64,000 bases of DNA from Symsagittifera roscoffensis (lineage: Eukaryota > Xenacoelomorpha > Acoela > Convolutidae): the NCBI RefSeq assembly GCF_963678635.1, contig NC_087065.1, positions 32,539,729 through 32,603,728 of the forward strand, in the 5' to 3' direction. Below, piece after piece: positions 57,486 through 64,000 of the stretch (positions within the stretch are counted from its first letter, which is position 1; each line of letters begins with the position of its first letter). The notes under the pieces are model-generated. The model worked only from the letters and a program-made list of their open reading frames with translations, was not told the DNA's origin and did no database searches. Both the position numbers and the translations under genes were made by a program.

Positions 57486-57887
57486 GTTCCGGCTTTCGAA
57501 AGCAATGAGGAACTTATTTTTGCGGTGGTTTTTTTTTTGTTCAGACCGAGTTTCAAATATTATTTGGTCACGCGATGGATAGATCCGGGATCTACCAGGG
57601 CCCCCTCACTGCTCTACCTGGCTCGGGAAAATCCAAATAGCTCTTTTTATTCTTCGATGCTGAATGTGTAATGCAAATTTTGAACGCGTGGCGAATTATC
57701 CGGCACTACAAAATCGTTCTAAATTGAAATGAGGTCTAAAATAAACAATTCGACTTTTAATACTTAAAATTTCGTTTTATCAGCCCAAAGCTCATAGTTT
57801 ATAAATTTTTCTTTTAGCTAAAACTAACCGAAAACAGTTAGAGGGTAGTCGAAACATTAAGGATTTGCCCTAACACGAGTAGTCTAG
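57486..57887 (+). mobile_element. Helentron-like non-autonomous element, copy of the 477-977 subfamily
   Basis: Begins GTTCCGGCTTTCG after TT. The 3' AGTCGAAAC (57847-57855) is followed by a hairpin with TTAAGG and CCCTAA arms (one mismatch), CACGAGTAGT and the terminal CTAG before TTC. It shares GAACGCGT, GCGAATTATCCG and AAATCGTTCTAAATTG with the two left-end copies but is about 100 bp shorter. Confidence 0.65.
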
Positions 57888-58780
57888 TTCACTTTGACAT
57901 CAACATAGATACTAGTTAATGCCAAGTTGTTGGCAATATCGGTCACCTTGAATAATTTAATCGGTCAAAAACTATAGCATTTTGGGTTGATTGGTTTTTA
58001 AAGGCTGTTTTTATGTGTGGAAATTACAAAAAAAAACTGAAATCTGACAAGGAAATGAGCATTTTCAGGTTTACTAACTTTGCTCGGATTCGTTGACCGA
58101 AAAGGATATAGTCAAGCATTTGGCATTAACTATAAAATTGAACACTGCGAACGTTGCCAGTCCTTCAAAAATTTAGCTGATTGAGTAGTATGCATATAGT
58201 GCATTAGGATCGGGGTGGGTTGTCATACATGGATGACCATTAGGTATAGATTATAATGGTCACAATGTATTATCTGACAACCAATGATCACCATGTAAAA
58301 TTCCAAAAAGTTACCACGTTTTAATTTATAACAAATAGTCCGCATGTAATGTTTCGATATTTTATTGAGTATTCTCACTGAACGCTGTGTTTACATGTTT
58401 GGTGCGGCAAATGAATTGCTAAATCTTCGTTCCAATAACAACTGATATGTTTCACTGCGCTTTTTCATGTTTGCTCAATTCTACTTAAAACTTTGGTTCA
58501 ATTTCGAATTACGTACAAATAGATACAAAAGTATGCTGGAAACACTTTCGTTTAATTGAAAATGAAAATATCCCCGATTAACTGGGTTCCAAAACTGGAA
58601 CAAAATCTCGCACTTAAATACGCACTAAACACGGAATAGCGGTAGGTCAAATTTTATGTACACACAATTCTCTTATCAAATTACTGAATTTTATTTACTA
58701 TACAAAAGTTAATTTGGTTTTTTTTTGTTTTATCTATTTGTCGATTTTTCGACCGTGGTTCAACTGCTTCGTAATCGAAA
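57888..58780. other. No gene recognised
   Basis: AT-rich sequence with no domain, hairpin cluster or repeat copy that I can define. Confidence 0.4.
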
Positions 58781-59035
58781 ACAAAAAAAATTCTCCGTCG
58801 AAAATTTTTTTTTTCAAAACAAAATAAGTTTTCGCCGACCAAAAAAAAATTTTTTCCCCGCCCAACTTCACAAAAAAATATTCGCGTCAAAATAAAAAAA
58901 ATATCTCAAAAAAAAATCTGCCACCAAAAAATTTTTTTTCAAACTAAATAAATTTTTTCACCGACCAAAAAAAAATCTGCCAGAAAAATTTTTTTCAAAA
59001 AAAAACAATTTTCGCCAGAAAGTAAAAAAAAAGGC
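58780..59035. repeat. Degenerate A/T-tract repeat
   Basis: Segments of AAAATTTTTTTTTCAAA...AAATAA.TTTTC.CCGACCAAAAAAAAAT recur about three times, with CTGCCA and TTCGCC links. Low complexity. Confidence 0.6.
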
Positions 59036-61945
59036 AGATAAAATTGATTACCTCTGGACAAAAGGGAAACTCGTCCTGGAAATTTAAAACAACCATTTTA
59101 TTTTTTGGATCGTAGAGAGGGTGGTTCTTCGGGTATAAATCGGAAATTTTCGGAAATTTCGCGGTATAAATCTTCACTTTTGATTTCGTACTGGAGAATG
59201 TCCGTATCAGGATAGAGAAGTTGATATTAAAAATTTGTTTTCATGATATCATAATGAAATTTATACATGTGAAACTTCGCTAATTCAAGAACACTAGCTC
59301 CCACAGTTGTCGGCCATCCAGTTTTCGGGCAATAAATTTTTGTTGAATTCGATGTGAACGCTGCCAAATTTTCTCCAAAATTTTTGTAGGATTTGAACTC
59401 GAATGCACTAATTTCTCGCAATCCGGCTTGATAATCTCTAACTATGCAAACGAGCATCCGTTTGCGCATTTTTTTGCATAAGCACAATTGTTTAAAGGTT
59501 TGTACAAATCCTCCTCAAATTCGTTGCTGGCTTTTTGGCGTTTAGTCGTGTTCAAAGTGATATATGGTTCTTGTTCAAACTTGCTTCTTGTTCAAACTTC
59601 AGCACACGGTGCACTTTTCAAACTTTTATTCCTAACCGAACATACAATTGCAAGAGTATGTAATGCAATGTATAGTTCGACTTGTCATGCAACGTCTGTT
59701 GTAAGTTCTTGGTTTCACCAATTGAACGTCTTGCAGTTTCTTGATTTCTCATCTGCCCAAGTAAATTTTTCTGGTAGGAGCTCAACCAATCCTGGGGTAC
59801 TGTTTCTTTGTTAGGAGCTGAAGGGTAATCTTGATGAGTTTCATGAAGTTCTTCTGGGTACTCGAGATCACAATCTAATATAAATCCAATCAGAGAGTCT
59901 TCAGACGTTTCAAGGATTTGGTTCAAAATAACCTCGTCTTCTATATGCTCTAATAACTCAAAAAAACGCACCGGTAATTTTTTCCTTTGCATGACGCCGC
60001 CATAGAGGTTGTTCGCGTCGATCATGAACCCGTAGGTGCTAGCTTGATCTGGGTTGAAGTCGGGGCGTTCTTTTTTGTTTGCTTTGAAAAAACCACTATG
60101 GAACACAGATGCAGCGCCACCTCGCATCATATTCTCGACCACTTCGAGATGCCTGTGGTTTGATATGAGCTGAACATTTGAGTCTTTTGCGATACGTTGG
60201 AAGGCGTCTCCAGCTAAGTTGGAAGCAATAAAATGGTGCGCACAGTCCAGGCCATAAGTTGTGATAATCCTCCAAACTCGGACATTTAAACTCTCTAAAA
60301 ACTTTCCTTGCATGTTCCAGATCCGCTTCTGTAACTGAACTTTTCCTCCATTCAAAGCATCGGACCAATGTTGCAAGGAATTCAGTTCTTTTTCTGCAAA
60401 TTATCCTCTATTAGCCATGTACGAATAAAGGTAGAAACCTTTTTGTCGTATCAGACATTGCTCCTCCGTCTCGTTTGCAAAATACTCGTTTAAAATCAAC
60501 ATTTTTTGCACTGGTAGATTATCAACCAATTTGTGCAAGGAAGAATTTAAGAATTAGCATGAGTCAATGAACCTGAGGTACTCAAAAACTTTTTGATTAG
60601 TTCCGTTCTTCCTTTTTATTGTTTTATTTAGGACTCCAATGCTTAGCGATATATATTTTTTGTCGGTGCTGGGTATAACACTCATTGTATTGGTTGGCTC
60701 GCACTCATGCAATGCGAGACAAATGCGTTGAAGATCATAGTTCTGGATGTTATGTCCAATGACTGGGGTAAAATTCACAGTTCGTCTTGCTAGATTGCAT
60801 TTTTCATGTGACCATCCCAGATATTTTCCAGAAAAACCACAATGGTCAAGACATTTTTCTTGCTCATTGGTAAAATGTATACAGCAAATCCAACATGTTG
60901 ATGTTTTTTCTTTGTTCAACGATTCTTGACTTCCAAGGAAATGAGGAAACCGTCGCTTTTGATCTTATATCTCTCACGCTAATTGATGCAACTGGTTGAG
61001 AAACTTTTTCATGCATTGCTCAGAGCTGTCATAGTCAAAGAAGTAGGACTGTGAGTTTTCGTGGTCAATTACAGCCCCTGAGTATCCACAAGCTTCATGT
61101 TTTTGTAGCACCCGGATTCATGATTGCGATGGATTATCAGGGCACGAATGTACCGTTTTTAAAAAAGATTCAAAGTCGAAGTAAATCACAAGTGGTACGA
61201 ACTACAAGGCCTGAAGGTTTTTGAACTCGTATCGGTTGGTACTTTTTTCTGCTGAAAGCATGACTACTAGGGCAGGCTCATGATCCTTACAAGAATGGAT
61301 GTGTTGCTCATGAGCTTCTTCACTCCAGCTAATGTGAAAACAGTTTCTACATAAGCGCCTGCATGGACGATGCCTATATCCTTTGATTTCACAGATCAAC
61401 TTTAGTAAATCGGTTACAAGTACATAATGATGCCTTGCAGGCTCGTACAGGGGAAGTAGGTCCATGTCAAATATCTCATTTTCAATGTTGCTATCATTGT
61501 TCGGTCGTTTTGATTTATACGTACGCAACAAGTCTCCCTTTTGATACTGGAATACACTTACCCGCACATCGTTGAGTTGTTCAAAATTTCCAAGTGATGC
61601 AAAACTCAGGGGTGAATCAAAAGTAGCTTGGGCTGTGTGTGCACTTGCAGCAAGGTATGTGCCAGGTTGTGTTCGCGCAGCCGCTGGGTTCGCTTTTTGT
61701 TGATCAGTCAGAAGTAGGTCAATACCAGGCTTCAGACTATACGCAGCCGTAAAGCAAAGTTGGAAGCAATTATGATCGTGGTTTTGTAAGAATCGATACA
61801 AAACCATACTCAAATCGATCTGAATCATAAATACTGACCTACCGATCCCAAATACTGACCTATCGATCTGAACTTTGATCTCAAATACTGATGCCATCCC
61901 AAAAACTGACCTAAGTCGGCGATATACTGTGTGTTGTGTTTCCAT
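58995..61945 (-). pseudogene. Protein-primed family B DNA polymerase relic (Maverick/Polinton type)
   Basis: Minus-strand pieces occur in the correct order of a DNA_pol_B_2 polymerase. They are an N-terminal Cys/His segment (61330-61230), exonuclease motif I DFES (about 61175), a second Cys/His cluster with CWIC and DHC (60890-60800), then TYGLDCAHHF, GGAASVF and the palm motif DANNLYG (about 60020). These are followed by LQLYVRLGIK (59640), a degenerate motif B (about 59530-59470) and motif C DTD (about 59205), with a C-terminal HPLYDPKNK segment (59100). Stops and frame changes separate at least six pieces. Such polymerases copy Maverick/Polinton DNA transposons and related viruses. No integrase, ATPase or capsid gene was recognised nearby. 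Motif C lacks its usual neighbours. Confidence 0.82.
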
Positions 61946-62110
61946 ACACTCTCAACTCAATGAATACAAATACTGAAACTATTCGGCGTTATGCTTCCAA
62001 AATCAGTATTTGGGATTGACGCAATCCCAAATACTGACCTAATTCGTCAATGTGCTGTGTCTTTCATACACTCCCAACTCAATGACTCCAAATATTGAAA
62101 TTGTTCGGTG
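61820..62110. repeat. Short interspersed repeats of an AATACTGACCTA motif and a 110-bp duplication
   Basis: CCCAAATACTGACCTA or a close variant occurs about six times. The phrase CATACACTC.CAACTCAATGA is present at about 61944 and 62077 within a larger diverged duplication. The polymerase frame that appears to begin at 61945 reads into this repeat, so that start is probably not the true one. Confidence 0.65.
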
Positions 62111-62119
62111 TGGTTTTTC

Positions 62120-62745
62120 CAAAACACTAAAAGATGACATCCACCGATTTAGGTAACCAATGTTTCAAGAATTGTTTGTGGATTCCGCTGACAATTGTTA
62201 AATTTTGCTTTTAAATTCAATTCTTTGCTTTTAAAGAATTCCAGCTCAGCTTTTAATTGTTCATATGCGAGTTCAGTATTGAACAAAATTCGGAATTCAC
62301 TTACACTTTGCGCAATCCACTTATAGTTGCGGAATCCAGAACAACTAGCTATATTTGCTTGTTGCGGAATCCGCAACAAAACAAATGTGCTGACAAAATT
62401 TACGTTACTAAAACACTAAAAGATGACATCCACCGATTTAGGTAACCAATGTTCCAAGAATTGTTCGTGGATTCCGCTGACAATGGTTAAGTTTTGCTTT
62501 TAAATTCAAGTCTTTGCTTTTAAAGATAAGAATTCCAGCTCAGTTTTTAATTGTTCATATGCAAGTTCAGTATTGAACAAAATTCGGAATTCACTTACAG
62601 TTTGCAGATTCCACTTACATTTGCGGATTCCACTTACACTTTGCGGAATCCACTTACAGTTGCGGAATCCAGAACAACTAGCTATATTTGCTTGTTGCGG
62701 AATCCGCAACAAAACAAATGTGCCGACAAAATTTACGTTACAAGT
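62120..62745. repeat. 289-bp direct duplication with GCGGAATCCACTTACA motifs
   Basis: AAAACACTAAAAGATGACATC begins both units (62121 and 62410), and each ends GACAAAATTTACGTTAC-like. The second unit has extra copies of an about 18-bp motif (TTGCGGAATCCACTTACA). Same family as 56880-57250. Confidence 0.8.
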
Positions 62746-62902
62746 ATATGTATGCGGACTCCACTGAAATTTTGTTTGTGGAACGCACTTTCATTTTGGA
62801 ACATGTTTAAATACTTGTCTGTGGAGTCCAGGAACATACAGACACAAAGTTGTGCTCCTATCCAGTGCACAGTTTGGCCTCATAATGAAGTTTAAAGAAC
62901 AA
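62746..62902. other. Repeat-family tail, no gene
   Basis: Continuation of the GCGGAATCC repeat family up to TGCTCCTATCCAG near 62863. No coding sequence. Confidence 0.5.
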
Positions 62903-63455
62903 CAAAGTCAGTCGGTTGCTTTTGGAAATAATACAAAACTCCGACCGCAATAAAAACACTCAAAATTCAAAACGTGTGTCAGTGATAAATTTTAAATTGT
63001 ATCTGTTTTTGTGGTGCGATGAGAGGAACTGTACGAAAGCCTAGTAGCATTGTTGTTAGTTAAAGTAAATTAGGCATATTGGACATCTTTTTTTTCGCAA
63101 AAATGAGAAGAAAAACCATAAACACCAGAAAAAAAGTTATAAAAAAGGCGCTAAAAGAAACCAATTTTTCACGGCAGAAGTCAAACTAAGATTTTGCGGC
63201 TTCAATAAAAACTTATGCTCCTTTTAAAAGCCTGCTTACTCGCTTTTTTTTCGATTGAAATTAGAAGGAAGATCAAGAACTTCATACCTGTTCTTCTCGG
63301 CACTGAATCAACACTGAAAGAGACTTAATATAATAAATCACTGGTTGCATTCCGATCATTATCTGTGGTACCTGATTTGATTTTAAAAAAAAAACTTTCA
63401 ATTTAAAAAAAAATACTAGAAGGCAAAACTTTTCACCACTCTCAGTTATCGAAAC
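62903..63455 (-). mobile_element. Helentron-like non-autonomous element, diverged copy
   Basis: The minus-strand 5' end is a diverged GTTTCGATAACTGAGA at 63455 after ATT. The 3' end has GGTCGGAGT, then a hairpin with TTTTG and CAAAA arms, GCAACCGACTGA and CTTTG before TT (62903), aligning with GTAACCGGATGTCCTTG|TT of the copy ending at 5080. The interior contains AAATTAGGCATA as at 5041. More diverged than the other copies. Confidence 0.5.
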
Positions 63456-63779
63456 AATAACGATGTGATCGCATCAACAATGATTTCAATAGTTTGAACG
63501 TTATCTCAGAGTTAGCTCTCGCAAGGAGTGGAACAAAATCTGTAGTCTAACTGACCTTGAGCATCGAATGAGGGCTGTGCGGACACTTGATTCGATCTCG
63601 CACAAATCTTTCAAAATAGTACAAGTGTAATTCAGAACTGCCACCTCACTTCTTTTTGCCATGTACTCACGCCTGCTGCTCAAAAACCTGAAAAACAGAT
63701 ACGAACTTTTTTTGCAAGGGGCAGGCGATTCGCAGAAACCTAAACCTGCATATGGTTCACCTTGAGTTCTCATTTGAGA
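63456..63779. other. No gene recognised
   Basis: A 90-codon minus-strand frame (63501-63773) has no recognisable domain. Confidence 0.4.
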
Positions 63780-64000
63780 CAGGGGCGGATTTAGGGGGGG
63801 GGGGGGGTCGGACGCTTTCCTCTCAGGGATTCGACCCCTTGCCGACCCAAAGCGTCCCCCTTTGGTACTTTTTAAGAAATCCTCGCTACTGGTGACGCTG
63901 GCTAAAACTTTTCTAGAGGCGCCTTCGGCACCAATATATACTAACTTTGAGGGGGAGCGCGCGCCAAAAAAAAACGCAATTTTTTTGTCAAAACTTTCCA
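63780..64000 (+). mobile_element. Left end of a hAT-like element, cut by the window edge
   Basis: CAGGGGCGGATTTAGG is a classic hAT terminus, with ATTTGAGA before it as the possible target duplication. Inside, GGACGCTTT (63810-63818) is inverted as AAAGCGTCC (63850-63858), giving a subterminal foldback. The right end lies outside the window. Confidence 0.6.

Overview
This is eukaryotic, almost certainly invertebrate metazoan, nuclear DNA. It is AT-rich, with spliced genes (GT/AG introns), an axonemal dynein heavy chain (so a ciliated or flagellated animal), a Rac GTPase and a DEK-like chromatin protein, and it is packed with animal-type mobile elements. I cannot name the species. There is one 200-base assembly gap (21301-21500).

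Layout. 1-6.9 kb: microsatellite, two ~500-bp Helentron-like (rolling-circle) non-autonomous elements, a decayed LINE endonuclease, a minisatellite (3.4-4.0 kb) that looks like a distant relative of the giant satellite further on, and a third Helentron-like copy. 6.9-11.8 kb (minus): the first five recognisable exons of an outer-arm axonemal dynein heavy chain of the DNAH9/11/17 type, with a dead retroelement lying in intron 3. 12.5-13.4 kb (plus): an intact, intronless Rac1-like coding region, divergent from the dynein gene. 13.9-18.7 kb: about nine tandem units of ~345 bp, each with two conserved hairpins, split by a 5'-truncated reverse-transcriptase element (14379-16480). 19.3-21.0 kb (minus): two exons of a DEK homologue. 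21.6-22.7 kb: a mariner-type transposon with clear inverted repeats and an internally deleted transposase. 23-30.5 kb: sparse DNA with a tRNA-derived SINE, LINE debris, one plausible terminal exon (28.8-29.3 kb) and a hAT-type MITE with target-site duplication.

31.5-55.1 kb is one uninterrupted satellite array (about 23.6 kb) built from 43-bp and 52-bp monomers in a single orientation, organised into higher-order units. These include a 422-bp unit at the left end and an apparently near-exact 2329-bp tandem duplication at 43756-48413. Its many long ORFs follow from the monomer having no stop codon in any forward frame, and I do not call them genes.

55.1-64 kb: repeat debris, further Helentron-like copies, a relic of a protein-primed family B DNA polymerase of Maverick/Polinton type (59.0-61.9 kb, minus, multiply frameshifted), a duplicated 289-bp repeat, and the left end of another hAT-like element cut by the window edge.

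The host genes are unrelated to each other functionally. The strongest unexplained structures are the satellite and its diverged relative, and the rolling-circle element family, whose 3' hairpins change sequence but keep pairing.
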